Shown piece after piece: positions 9,023-16,957 of a stretch of 64,000 nucleotides of DNA (position 1 is the stretch's first letter; every line of letters begins with the position of its first letter). This DNA is from an uncultured Caulobacter sp. GTDB lineage: Bacteria > Pseudomonadota > Alphaproteobacteria > Caulobacterales > Caulobacteraceae. The position numbers and the translations under genes were made by a program. Under the pieces are notes generated by a model, which searched no databases, was not told where the DNA came from, and was given only the letters and a program-made list of their open reading frames with translations. Location of the stretch: positions 1-64,000 of the forward strand of contig CALALX010000021.1 in NCBI GenBank assembly GCA_937925635.1, read 5' to 3'.

Positions 9023-10030
9023 TCAGCCTCTCTCGCTGTCCAGGTGGGCCATCATCGGCGTCGGGTAGCGGTCGCCCCGGGCGGCGTCGCGCGGGATCGC
9101 CGCCTCGATGGCCGCCAGGTCCTCCGCCGTCAGGGCGACGTCCAGCGCGCCCAGCGCCTCGGACAGGCGATCGCGTCGCCGGGCGCCGATCAGCGGCACG
9201 ATATCGTCGCCCCGCGCGGCCACCCAGGCGATGGCCAGTTGAGCGGTGGTCGCACCCTTCTCGGCCGCCAGCCGGCCCAGGGTCGCGGCGACGCCGAGGT
9301 TGTGGTCGAGGTTCTCGCCCACGAACCGCGGGCTGAAACGGCGGATGTCGAGCCCGGCCTGGAAGCTGTCCTTGCCGAAGTGGCCGCCGATCAGGCCGCG
9401 CGCGAGCACGCCATAGGCGGTGATGCCGATACCCAGTTCCCGGGTCGTCTTCAGCACGCTGTCCTCGATGCCCCGGGCGATGATCGAGTACTCGATCTGC
9501 AGGTCCGCGATCGGATGGACGGCGGCCGCCCGACGGATGGTCTCCGACCCCACCTCGGACAGGCCGATGTGACGGACCCAGCCCGCCTTCACCATCTCGG
9601 CGATGGCGCCGATGCTGTCTTCGATCGGCACCGTCGGGTCGAGGCGCGAGGGGCGGTAGATATCGATGTGGTCGACGCCGAGACGTTTCAGCGAATGGGC
9701 CAGAAAGTTCTTCAGGGCCGCCGGCCGGCTGTCGTAGCCGAGGAAGGCGCCGCTCGGATCGCGCAGGGCGCCGGTCTTGACGCTGAGCAGCACCTTGTCG
9801 CGATCGACGCGCTTCAGCGCCTCGCCGATCAGCATCTCGTTGTGGCCCATGCCATAGAAGTCGCCGGTGTCGATCAGGGTGATCCCGGCGTCGACGGCGG
9901 CCTGGAAGGTGGCGAGGCTCTCGGCGCGGTCGGCGGCGCCGTACATGTCCGACATGCCCATGCAGCCGAGGCCGAGGGCCGAGACTGTGGGGCCGGTCGC
10001 GCCGAGACGGCGGGTTCTCATCGTGGTCAT
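9023..10030 (-). CDS. Aldo/keto reductase
   Basis: This 335-residue NADPH-dependent oxidoreductase starts with MRTRRLGATGPTVSALGLG, a standard aldo/keto reductase N-terminus. Catalytic elements are D and Y in LIDTGDFYG and K in SVKTG. Where many members have a histidine (YxxHR), this one has IYRPSRLDP, as seen in a subgroup of the family. The start at 10030 is preferred because GGAG lies 6 bases upstream; the open frame extends further but without homology. It is divergent from a LysR gene, its probable regulator. Confidence 0.9.
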   Translation of the reverse strand: MTTMRTRRLGATGPTVSALGLGCMGMSDMYGAADRAESLATFQAAVDAGITLIDTGDFYGMGHNEMLIGEALKRVDRDKVLLSVKTGALRDPSGAFLGYDSRPAALKNFLAHSLKRLGVDHIDIYRPSRLDPTVPIEDSIGAIAEMVKAGWVRHIGLSEVGSETIRRAAAVHPIADLQIEYSIIARGIEDSVLKTTRELGIGITAYGVLARGLIGGHFGKDSFQAGLDIRRFSPRFVGENLDHNLGVAATLGRLAAEKGATTAQLAIAWVAARGDDIVPLIGARRRDRLSEALGALDVALTAEDLAAIEAAIPRDAARGDRYPTPMMAHLDSERG

Positions 10031-10084
10031 GGGGGGCTCCGTAAGGTCGACGGGACTATGCCCGGAGCGCCGCTGTGCGATAAT

Positions 10085-10103
10085 CTCGCTCTTATGATAC
10101 GAG
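10085..10103. promoter_or_regulatory. Short dyad CTCG-N11-CGAG in the AKR/LysR divergent region
   Basis: Four-base arms 11 bases apart flank an AT-rich core (CTCTTATGATA) between the two divergent starts. Spacing is like a LysR-type site, but the arms are short. Confidence 0.3.
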
Positions 10104-10122
10104 CTGTGCGGAAAAATGCACA

Positions 10123-11037
10123 ATGGCCGATCCTGATCTCGCCGACCTCGACGCGTTCGCGGCCGTCGCCCGGAACCGCAGCTTCCGCGGCGCGGCCGCC
10201 CGGCGCGGGGTGTCGCCCTCCAGCCTGAGCCAGGCCGTGCGCCGGCTGGAGGAGCGGCTCGGGGTGCGCCTGCTCAACCGCACGACCCGCAGCGTCACGG
10301 CGACGGAGGCCGGCGAGCGGCTGCTGGCCCGCCTGATGCCGACCCTGGCCGAACTGTCCCAGGCGCTGGATGAAGTGAACAGCTTCCGCGACAGCCCGAC
10401 CGGCACGCTGCGCATCAACCTGCCGACGGCGGCGGCGAAACTCGTCATGCCGGACCTGATCGCGCCGTTCCTGCGCGCCAATCCGGGGGTCACCCTTGAG
10501 CTGGTCGCCGAGGACAGCTTCGTTGACGTCCTGGCCGCCGGCTTCGATGCCGGGGTGCGCTATGAAGAGCGGCTGGAGAAGGACATGATCGCGGTCCCGC
10601 TAGGCCCCGACCAGCGGTACGTCACCTGCGCCTCGCCCGCCTACTTCGAGCGGCATGGCCGACCGAACCATCCCCGCGACGTGCTCAACCATGCCTGCAT
10701 CCGCCATCGCTTCCTGAGCGGCGTAGCCCTGCCCTGGGAATACGAGCGAGACGGCGAGATCATCAATGTCCAGCCGAGCGGCCCGCTGATCGGCAATGTG
10801 CCGGACCTGGCCATCCGCGCAGCCGAGGAGGGTTTGGGCCTGATCCACACCTTCGACGGGCTGGTGGCGCGGTCCCTGGCCGAAGGTCGCCTTGAGGAGG
10901 TGCTGGCGGACTGGTCGACGCCGTTCACGGGCCCCCGGCTCTACTATCCGAGCCGACGCCACATGCCGGCGCCCCTTCGAGCCTTTGTAGATTTCCTGCG
11001 CTCGCGGCGCGCGGCCGGCTGGGTTAACCAAGGTTAA
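10123..11037 (+). CDS. LysR-family transcriptional regulator
   Basis: This 304-residue regulator has an N-terminal winged helix (residues 1-65; FAAVARNRSFRGAAARRGVS, then SSLSQAVRRLEERLGVRLLNR) and a periplasmic-binding-like effector domain. It resembles the CrgA/DsdC-like subgroup common beside oxidoreductase genes. It is divergent from the aldo/keto reductase across 92 bp and most likely controls it. The effector is unknown. Confidence 0.92.
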   Translation: MADPDLADLDAFAAVARNRSFRGAAARRGVSPSSLSQAVRRLEERLGVRLLNRTTRSVTATEAGERLLARLMPTLAELSQALDEVNSFRDSPTGTLRINLPTAAAKLVMPDLIAPFLRANPGVTLELVAEDSFVDVLAAGFDAGVRYEERLEKDMIAVPLGPDQRYVTCASPAYFERHGRPNHPRDVLNHACIRHRFLSGVALPWEYERDGEIINVQPSGPLIGNVPDLAIRAAEEGLGLIHTFDGLVARSLAEGRLEEVLADWSTPFTGPRLYYPSRRHMPAPLRAFVDFLRSRRAAGWVNQG

Positions 11038-11088
11038 CTTGCGCGGCGGGCCGAAGCCTTCACCCTCCCGTGACAGCGGGAGAACGTC

Positions 11089-11277
11089 ATGACTCAACCC
11101 AAGCCCGAGGCGAAGCCGAACCTGGCCGCCATCGGCGTGGCCTTCATCGGCGCCGGAACCGCCTTGATGGCCGTAGGTCTGGCGGTGATGGACAGCGTTC
11201 CCATGGCCGCCGGCGGCGCCGGAATCATGGGCGTCGGCGTCGTCTACCTGCTGCGTGGCGCCTGGAGGCTGGGATGA
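11089..11277 (+). CDS. Small two-helix membrane protein
   Basis: This 62-residue protein has a short charged N-terminus (MTQPKPEAKP) followed by two hydrophobic segments, about 12-31 and 36-55, rich in Gly and Ala. No family is recognised. GGGAGAACGTC ahead of the ATG supplies a ribosome site. Its stop overlaps the ATG of the next gene (ATGA), so the two are probably co-translated. Confidence 0.65.
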   Translation: MTQPKPEAKPNLAAIGVAFIGAGTALMAVGLAVMDSVPMAAGGAGIMGVGVVYLLRGAWRLG

Positions 11278-11807
11278 GGATGAGTCTGGCGCTTGCCGCC
11301 GCGCTGTCGCTCTCGGGAACCGCCGCCATGGCCCAGACTCCGCCGCCCGCGCCGCCGCCCTGCGCGAGCGATGCGCATCGCGCCTTCGACTTCTGGGTCG
11401 GTCAATGGGATGTCTATCCGACGGCCCAGCCGGAGAAGCTGGTCGCCCACAGCCGGATCGAGCGGCTCTACGCCGGCTGCGCCATTCGCGAGAACTGGGC
11501 GCCGCTGAGCGGCAATGACGGCGGCAGCCTGAGCAGCTTCGTCGGCGGCGATGTCGCCGAGGGCTGGCGCCAGACCTGGGTCGGGTCCGGCGGCGAGCGC
11601 GTCGATTTCAAGGGCGGCTGGAACGGCAAGGCGATGGTCCTGACCGGATACTGGGCCGGCGTTCTGGCGGGTGGCGGCGGCGCGACAACGCGCATGACCT
11701 ACACGCGCGGCCCCGACGGTTCGGTCCGCCAGCTTGGCGAGACCACCGTCGACGATGGCAAGACCTGGCAGCCCAGCTTCGACTTCACCTACCGCCCGGC
11801 GAAATAG
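11274..11807 (+). CDS. Exported DUF1579-like protein
   Basis: This 177-residue protein has a clear signal peptide (MRMSLALAAALSLSGTAAMAQ, cleavage after AMA) and then a compact beta-rich domain starting with HRAFDFWVGQWDVY. That pattern, with GSRIE-like and W-rich strands, resembles DUF1579-type lipocalin-like proteins, whose role is unknown. GGAGG at 11264-11268 supports the start at 11274. It overlaps the preceding membrane-protein gene and ends at a strong hairpin. Confidence 0.75.
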   Translation: MRMSLALAAALSLSGTAAMAQTPPPAPPPCASDAHRAFDFWVGQWDVYPTAQPEKLVAHSRIERLYAGCAIRENWAPLSGNDGGSLSSFVGGDVAEGWRQTWVGSGGERVDFKGGWNGKAMVLTGYWAGVLAGGGGATTRMTYTRGPDGSVRQLGETTVDDGKTWQPSFDFTYRPAK

Positions 11808-11838
11808 GGGACATGTACCGTCTTCGGTACGTGTCCCC
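11807..11838. terminator. Bidirectional 14-bp hairpin between convergent genes
   Basis: GGGGACATGTACCG pairs with CGGTACGTGTCCCC across a TCTT loop, with one G-U wobble. It begins at the last base of the DUF1579-like stop codon and ends 6 bp before the end of the convergent HapK-like gene, so it can serve both strands. No long T-run is present. Confidence 0.65.
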
Positions 11839-11843
11839 GTCAA

Positions 11844-12158
11844 CTACTCGACCGGCTTGACCACCAGGAACTCCGGCGCGTCGGCGAAGCCCATGAACGC
11901 GCCCATGATCTCCTGGACCACGGCGCCGGGCATGTCCTCGCCGACGAAGCCGTCGAGGTCGGGGATGTCGAATACCTCGACATAGTCGACCGACGGCGCG
12001 CCCTCGCCGATCAACAGTCGCTCGGCGCGGTGGTTCACGTACGAGGCCACACGCTTGAGGCCGCGCATGGCCGGATAGTCGGTCTCGCGGACCCAGGTCT
12101 CGAATTGGTCCCGCGTCACGCCGGGCTTCAGCCGGTAGAGCAGCATCACATTGGCCAT
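11844..12158 (-). CDS. REDY-like (HapK-type) small protein
   Basis: This 104-residue alpha-beta barrel protein starts ANVMLLYRLKPGVTRDQFE and contains VRETDYPAMRGLKRVASYVNH, which resembles REDY-like HapK proteins (named from Serratia prodigiosin-related pathways). The molecular role is unknown. The start at 12158 is supported by AGGAGG just upstream; a longer frame has no homology. It stands alone, convergent with the exported protein gene. Confidence 0.7.
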   Translation of the reverse strand: MANVMLLYRLKPGVTRDQFETWVRETDYPAMRGLKRVASYVNHRAERLLIGEGAPSVDYVEVFDIPDLDGFVGEDMPGAVVQEIMGAFMGFADAPEFLVVKPVE

Positions 12159-12318
12159 CGGGGCCCTCCTTCTTCGGTCCGCGGCCAGGCTAGACCGGGG
12201 GCGGCGCGCATCCAGCGCCCGAAAAGGGGGTCTCAAGCCGCTGCGAGCTTTCCTCGCCTTGCATGGGCGGGCCCGGAGGCCTAACTGTCCCGGCTTCCAG
12301 GATACAGGAGAGATCTCG

Positions 12319-13353
12319 ATGGGTTACCGGGTCGCCGTCGTCGGGGCCACGGGCAACGTGGGCCGTGAACTGTTCAACATCCTCGAGGAAGTGAACTTCC
12401 CCGTGGATAGGATTCACGCCATCGCCAGCCGCAAATCCATCGGGGTCGAGGTGTCCTTCGGGGAGAAGATCCTCAAGTGCGAGGACATCGAGCAGTTCGA
12501 CTTCTCGACCGTCGACATCGTGCTGATGAGCGCCGGCGGGGCCGTGTCCAAGGCCTGGTCGGAGAAGATCGGCAAGGCCGGCGCCATCGTCATCGACAAC
12601 AGCTCGACGTGGCGGATGGACCCCGACGTGCCGCTGGTCATCCCGGAGGTGAACCCGGACGCCGTCGAGGGCTTCGGCAAGAAAAACATCATCGCCAACC
12701 CCAACTGCACGACCATGGGGCTGCTGGTTGCGATCGCTCCGCTGCATCGCGTGGCGAAGATCAAGCGGATCGTGGTGTCGACCTACCAATCGGTGTCCGG
12801 CACCGGCAAGGCGGCCATGGATGAGCTCTGGGAGCAGACCAAGGGCGTCTTCGTGCTCGGCGCGCCCGAGCCGAAGGTCTACCACAAGCAGATCGCCTTC
12901 AACGTGATCCCGCAGTGCGACGTCTTCCTCGACGACGACAGCGGCGACACCAAGGAGGAGCGCAAGATGCGGGACGAAACGCACAAGATCCTCGATCCGA
13001 ACATCAGGGTTTCGACCACCTCGGTGCGGGTGCCGGTCTTCGTCGGCCACGGCGAGACGGTGAACATCGAGTTCGAGAGCGCGCTGGACGCCGACGAGGC
13101 CCGCGAGATCCTGCGCGAGGCGGACGGCGTGGTGGTGATCGACAAGCGCGAGGACGGGGGCTACGCCACGCCCAAGGACGTTCAGGGCGAGTTCCCGGTG
13201 TTCGTCTCGCGCATCCGCAATGACCCGAGCCTTGAGCACGGCCTCAGCCTGTGGGTGGTTTCCGACAATCTGCGCAAGGGCGCCGCGCTCAACGCTGTCC
13301 AGATCGCCCAGCTGCTGCACGCGCGCGGCCTGATCGGCAAGGTCCCGGCCTGA
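12319..13353 (+). CDS. asd: Aspartate-semialdehyde dehydrogenase
   Basis: This enzyme reduces aspartyl phosphate to the semialdehyde, feeding lysine/diaminopimelate, threonine and methionine synthesis. The 344 residues show the NADP-binding VAVVGATGNVGREL motif, the active-site cysteine C130 in NPNCTTMG, and substrate-binding segments TYQSVSGTGKAAMDEL and FVGHGETVNIEF. The start at 12319 has AGGAGA upstream and is where homology begins; the open frame extends 56 codons further without it. A rho-independent terminator follows. Confidence 0.97.
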   Translation: MGYRVAVVGATGNVGRELFNILEEVNFPVDRIHAIASRKSIGVEVSFGEKILKCEDIEQFDFSTVDIVLMSAGGAVSKAWSEKIGKAGAIVIDNSSTWRMDPDVPLVIPEVNPDAVEGFGKKNIIANPNCTTMGLLVAIAPLHRVAKIKRIVVSTYQSVSGTGKAAMDELWEQTKGVFVLGAPEPKVYHKQIAFNVIPQCDVFLDDDSGDTKEERKMRDETHKILDPNIRVSTTSVRVPVFVGHGETVNIEFESALDADEAREILREADGVVVIDKREDGGYATPKDVQGEFPVFVSRIRNDPSLEHGLSLWVVSDNLRKGAALNAVQIAQLLHARGLIGKVPA

Positions 13354-13387
13354 CCTGAACCCCGCAAGAAGCGGGTGGAGAACAGGG

Positions 13388-13420
13388 GGCCCGGGACGGA
13401 AGTTCCGGGCCTTCCTCTTT
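13388..13420 (+). terminator. Rho-independent terminator after asd
   Basis: GGCCCGGGA and TTCCGGGCC form a 9-bp stem (one G-U pair) with a 6-base loop, followed by TTCCTCTTT. It ends just before the ribosome site of the next gene, so it separates asd from the transporter gene. Confidence 0.75.
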
Positions 13421-13432
13421 GGAGTGATCGCC

Positions 13433-14335
13433 TTGCCCGAGGTGAAGGACGAAAGCCGCGCGGCCCTGCTGGCCGGTCTCGGCTGCTACACCCTCTGGGG
13501 CCTGCTGCCCCTGTGGATGTACGCGCTGAAGGCCGTTGGCGTCGGGCCTGTCGAAATCACCGCCCAGCGCGCGGTCTGGGCGGTGCTGTGGGCGGCCGGC
13601 CTGGTTGTCGTCGCGCGCAAGTTGCCGGAGCTGCGCCGCGTGCTGGGCGACCCGCGCACCCTCGGCCTGTTGCTCGTCTCGGCCCTGCTGATCGGCGCCA
13701 ACTGGCTGATCTACGTCATCGCGGTCAGCAGCGGCCGCACCCTTGAGGCCAGTCTCGGTTACTACATCAATCCGCTGATGAACATGGCGGCCGGCGCGCT
13801 GTTCTTCCGGGAGCGGATCGATCGCCTCGGCTATGTCGCCATCGGCCTGGCGGCGGTCGGCGTGGCGGTGCAGACCCTCGCCGTCGGCCACCCGCCGATC
13901 CTGTCGCTCGGCCTGGCCGTGACGTTCTGCGCCTATGGCCTGATCCGCAAGCAGGTCGCCGCCGACGCCCAGACCGGCCTCTTCGTCGAGACCGCGATCC
14001 TCGCGCTGCCGGCGCTGGTCTGGGTCTGGCGGCTGCAGTCGGCCGGGCAGGGCCATTTCGGCCCCGGCGTCGCGACAAACCTGCTGATCCTGGCCGCCGG
14101 TCCCTTGACGGTCGCGCCGCTGGCCCTGTTCGCCTGGGCGGCGCGGCGGATGCCGCTGGTCTGGCTCGGCTTCATCCAGTTCATCGCGCCGACCCTGCAG
14201 TTCTTCGTCGGGGTCGCGGCGGGCGAGGCGTTCACCCCGCTGCGCGCCGCGGCGTTCGGCTTCATCTGGGTCGGCGCGGCTGTGTTCGCGTTCGGCGCCT
14301 GGCGGAGGACGCGGCGGCTGGCGCGGCCTGCCTGA
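13433..14335 (+). CDS. rarD: RarD-type EamA family transporter
   Basis: This membrane protein of about 300 residues has ten hydrophobic segments and matches the RarD branch of drug/metabolite (EamA) transporters: GCYTLWGLLPLWMYALK near the start, ASLGYYINPLMNMAAGALFFRERI in the middle and IQFIAPTLQFFVGV near the end. The substrate is unknown. Start choice: GGAG at 13421-13424 fits the TTG at 13433 (8-base spacing); a GTG at 13424 is possible but would overlap the ribosome site itself. It lies directly after the asd terminator and converges with a VOC gene. Confidence 0.87.
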   Translation: MPEVKDESRAALLAGLGCYTLWGLLPLWMYALKAVGVGPVEITAQRAVWAVLWAAGLVVVARKLPELRRVLGDPRTLGLLLVSALLIGANWLIYVIAVSSGRTLEASLGYYINPLMNMAAGALFFRERIDRLGYVAIGLAAVGVAVQTLAVGHPPILSLGLAVTFCAYGLIRKQVAADAQTGLFVETAILALPALVWVWRLQSAGQGHFGPGVATNLLILAAGPLTVAPLALFAWAARRMPLVWLGFIQFIAPTLQFFVGVAAGEAFTPLRAAAFGFIWVGAAVFAFGAWRRTRRLARPA

Positions 14336-14338
14336 GTC

Positions 14339-14725
14339 TCAGCCCCGCCCGGCAGGCTGGAAGAGTTCGACCACGTTGCCCGACGGGTCCTCGGCCAGGA
14401 TCTGCGATCCGCCGGGGCCGGTCAGGATGTCATTGCGGAACGACACGCCCCGGGCGCGCAGGCGCTCGACCTCGGCCGCCAGGTCGTCGAACAGCAGCTG
14501 AAAGCGGTTCCAGCCGCCGGGCCCCGGTCGCCGCCCGTCCGGCATCGGCCGGCCCGCCGAGCTCTTCTCGCCGCTCAGCAGCAGCCGCAGCGCGCCGCGC
14601 TCGACCGACGCGAAGGCCGGGGCCGCGTTCATCTGCGGCGTGAAGCCGAAGTGGCCGACGTACCAGTCCACCGACGCCTGGACGTCGTCGACCATGTACC
14701 GGACATGCACCTGGGTCTCGCTCAT
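14339..14725 (-). CDS. VOC family protein
   Basis: This single VOC module of 128 residues (VRYMVDDVQASVDWYVGHFGF at the N-terminus, LAEDPSGNVVELFQPA at the C-terminus, where the metal-ligand glutamate usually sits). Members of this type are often annotated as glyoxalase or bleomycin-resistance-like. It follows a TetR gene by 20 bp on the same strand, and so is probably regulated by that repressor. Confidence 0.85.
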   Translation of the reverse strand: MSETQVHVRYMVDDVQASVDWYVGHFGFTPQMNAAPAFASVERGALRLLLSGEKSSAGRPMPDGRRPGPGGWNRFQLLFDDLAAEVERLRARGVSFRNDILTGPGGSQILAEDPSGNVVELFQPAGRG

Positions 14726-14745
14726 CGGTCGTTCCTCCTGGGCGG

Positions 14746-15324
14746 TCAGACGTCCGGCGCGAGGGTGCGCCGGAGCAGGTTGTGCAGGGCGGCCAGCACG
14801 ACCGCGCGGTCCTCGCCCTCGGCCACCGCATCGGCGGCGTCGTGGATGGCGGCGAACAGCAGACGGGCGGTGGGCTCCGGATCGACCGGTCCGAAGGCGC
14901 CCGCCTCCTGACCCGCGCGGATCACGGCGCTCAATCGCAGGACGGCGTTGTCGGCCAATGGCCGGCGCTGGGCGAAGTCGGAGTGGAAGACCGCCTCGCC
15001 CAGCCCCCGACGCGAGAGGGTATGGTCGATGAAGGCGGCGGCCTGGGTCTCCATCAGCGCCGGCCAGTCGATCTGCCCTTCGAGTTCGGTCGGCAGCGGA
15101 TGGGCGGCGTCGAAGGTGGCGACCAGCCGCACGCGAATGGCCTCCAGCAGATCGTCCCAGGTCGGGAAGTAGAGAAAGAAGGTGCCCTTGGCGACGCCGG
15201 CCTCGCGCACCACGTCCTCGACCCGCACCCGCGATCCGTGGGTGTTGATGAGCCGTTCAGCGGCCTCGACGATTTCCAGTCTTCGCGCCTCGGGCGGAAG
15301 GCGGCGACGCGGCGGCTTGCTCAT
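14746..15324 (-). CDS. TetR/AcrR-family repressor
   Basis: This 192-residue repressor has the N-terminal helix-turn-helix of TetR proteins (RRLEIVEAAERLINTHG, then VEDVVREAGVAKGTFFLYFP), followed by a helical ligand domain. The start at 15324 is preferred because GAGGG lies just upstream, and because the alternative ATG at 15351 is inside the operator. Two TGACC-N3-GGTCA sites (15338-15350 and 15359-15371) precede it, so it probably represses its own operon with the VOC gene. Confidence 0.9.
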   Translation of the reverse strand: MSKPPRRRLPPEARRLEIVEAAERLINTHGSRVRVEDVVREAGVAKGTFFLYFPTWDDLLEAIRVRLVATFDAAHPLPTELEGQIDWPALMETQAAAFIDHTLSRRGLGEAVFHSDFAQRRPLADNAVLRLSAVIRAGQEAGAFGPVDPEPTARLLFAAIHDAADAVAEGEDRAVVLAALHNLLRRTLAPDV

Positions 15325-15337
15325 CGGCCCTCGCTGA

Positions 15338-15371
15338 TGACCCTTGGTCATTAATTACTGACCAAGGGTCA
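15338..15371. promoter_or_regulatory. Twin TetR-type operators
   Basis: TGACCCTTGGTCA and TGACCAAGGGTCA are perfect inverted copies 21 bp apart centre to centre, and each is itself a TGACC-N3-GGTCA palindrome. Two helical turns between centres places two repressor dimers on one face. The AT-rich TTAATTAC between them may hold the -10 region. Confidence 0.8.
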
Positions 15372-15374
15372 GTG

Positions 15375-16280
15375 TCAAGCGGGCGCCCCTGAGGCGGCGC
15401 AGACCTCGCGCAGACGACCTCGCAGCCAGCGATGCGCCGGATCGGCCTCCAAGCGCGGATGCCAGAACATCGACACGGTGAACTCCGGCGCGACGCCGGG
15501 CAGGGCGAAGCTGTGCATGCCGGTCCTCAGGCCGACCGTATGCCGGTCGGGAACCGTCGCCACCAGGTCCGACAGTCGCGCCAGCGACAACGCCGCTGAA
15601 AAGCCGCCGACCACCGTCGTGGCGCTGCGCGTCAGCTCCGACGGCAGGAAGGGCTGGTCCAGGCCGCCCGCGTCGGCGTCGCCTCTCGACACCACCACAT
15701 GCCGGGAAGAACGATAGCGTTCGGCGCTGACCTCGCCCGCCGCCAGGGGGTGGCCGGCCCGGACCACGCCGATCAGCCGATCCCGGAACAGAGCCTGGGC
15801 GCGAACTTCCGGGCCCATCGAGGCCTCGACGACTCCCGTCTCCAGATCGACGCGGCCGTCTCGCAGCGGCGCGCTGTCCTTGTCCGGCTTCTGCAGAAAA
15901 TGCAGCCGCACATGGGGCGCCTCGTCGGCGATCCGCGCCAGCAGCGCCGGGGCGAAGGTCTCCACGAAGCCATCGCTGGAGCGCAGGGTGAAGGTCCGCA
16001 CGAGACCGGCCAGATCGACCGCCGACTCGGGACGAAGGACCGAGTCGACCTCCTGGAGCAGGTGCTGGACCTGATCACGCAGGGCGAGGGCGCGCGGCGT
16101 CGCGACCAGGCCTCGCCCCGCGCGGACCAGAAGCGGGTCGCCCATCGTGTCCCGCAGGCGCGACAACGCCCGGCTCATGGCCGACGCGCTCAATCGCAGG
16201 CGGCGGGCGGCGCCGACCACGCTGCCTTCGACGAGCAGGGCCTCCAGGGTGACGAGCTGGTTCAGGTCCGGTCGGTCCAT
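15375..16280 (-). CDS. LysR-family transcriptional regulator
   Basis: This 301-residue regulator has the winged helix at residues 1-65 (DLNQLVTLEALLVEGSVVGAARRL segment, then SASAMSRALSRLRD) and a NodD/LeuO-like effector domain (LQKPDKDSAPLRDGRVDLE). It is divergent from the cupin-MFS pair, with a LysR-type dyad at 16333-16347. That points to control of the neighbouring exporter; the inducer is unknown. Confidence 0.9.
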   Translation of the reverse strand: MDRPDLNQLVTLEALLVEGSVVGAARRLRLSASAMSRALSRLRDTMGDPLLVRAGRGLVATPRALALRDQVQHLLQEVDSVLRPESAVDLAGLVRTFTLRSSDGFVETFAPALLARIADEAPHVRLHFLQKPDKDSAPLRDGRVDLETGVVEASMGPEVRAQALFRDRLIGVVRAGHPLAAGEVSAERYRSSRHVVVSRGDADAGGLDQPFLPSELTRSATTVVGGFSAALSLARLSDLVATVPDRHTVGLRTGMHSFALPGVAPEFTVSMFWHPRLEADPAHRWLRGRLREVCAASGAPA

Positions 16281-16332
16281 GGCTCAAGCCTGACATCGTC
16301 GCGTCGATAGGTGCACGAAACACAATGATACC

Positions 16333-16347
16333 ATGCAAATGCTGCAT
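16333..16347. promoter_or_regulatory. LysR-type T-N11-A dyad
   Basis: ATGCA-AATGC-TGCAT has 5-base inverted arms and fits the T-N11-A rule of LysR binding sites. It lies between the LysR start (16280) and the cupin start (16409). Confidence 0.5.
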
Positions 16348-16408
16348 CTGCCGCCATTACCCGTCAAACCCTAGCCTCTTCCTGCAACGGCAGAGGAGAG
16401 ACCCAGAC

Positions 16409-16957
16409 ATGCCAACACGCTCACTCGACACATTCATCACCGGCGTGAGGGCGGCATGGGGCCCGCTCAACAGCGGCCTCGTCGCGGAATGCGGGCGGCT
16501 CGCGTCGGAGCTGCTGGCCGCCGCGCCGTCGGAGCCGTGGTTGGCGGCGTTGCATCGCGATCGGCCGGCCGGCGCCGAACTGCATCGCGACCCCGAGTTC
16601 GGCTTCATGTTGCTGGCCCATGCGGAACAGGCCGGGCTGTACCGACCGCCCCACGACCACGGCCGCAGCTGGGTGCTCTACGCGATCCAGGACGGCGAGA
16701 TCGAAATGGGCTCCTTCGCCCGCGTCGCGGATGCCGACGGCGGCGCGCGGCTGGTCGAGCGCGACCGGACCATCCTTCGGGCAGGCGACGTCAGGGTCTA
16801 CCTCCCCGGCGACATCCATGACACGCGTTGCCTGTCGCCGACGGCGCTGCTGTTCCGCTTCACCGAACGCGACCTGAAGGCCGAGGACCAGCGCGAGCAC
16901 CGCATCACCCGATACGGCCAGGTGGACGGCGAACGGACGCCGAGTGCCGGGGGATGA
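16409..16957 (+). CDS. Cupin-fold protein (dioxygenase-like)
   Basis: This 182-residue protein has a cupin-type metal site: PPHDHGRSW around residues 86-94, and a later histidine in LPGDIHDTR. The layout resembles cysteine-dioxygenase-like cupins, but the substrate is not deducible. The start at 16409 has AGAGGAGAGAC upstream and begins at MPTRSLDTF; a longer frame is unlikely. Its stop overlaps the MFS start (ATGA), so the two act together, perhaps modifying a compound that the transporter exports. Confidence 0.78.
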   Translation: MPTRSLDTFITGVRAAWGPLNSGLVAECGRLASELLAAAPSEPWLAALHRDRPAGAELHRDPEFGFMLLAHAEQAGLYRPPHDHGRSWVLYAIQDGEIEMGSFARVADADGGARLVERDRTILRAGDVRVYLPGDIHDTRCLSPTALLFRFTERDLKAEDQREHRITRYGQVDGERTPSAGG

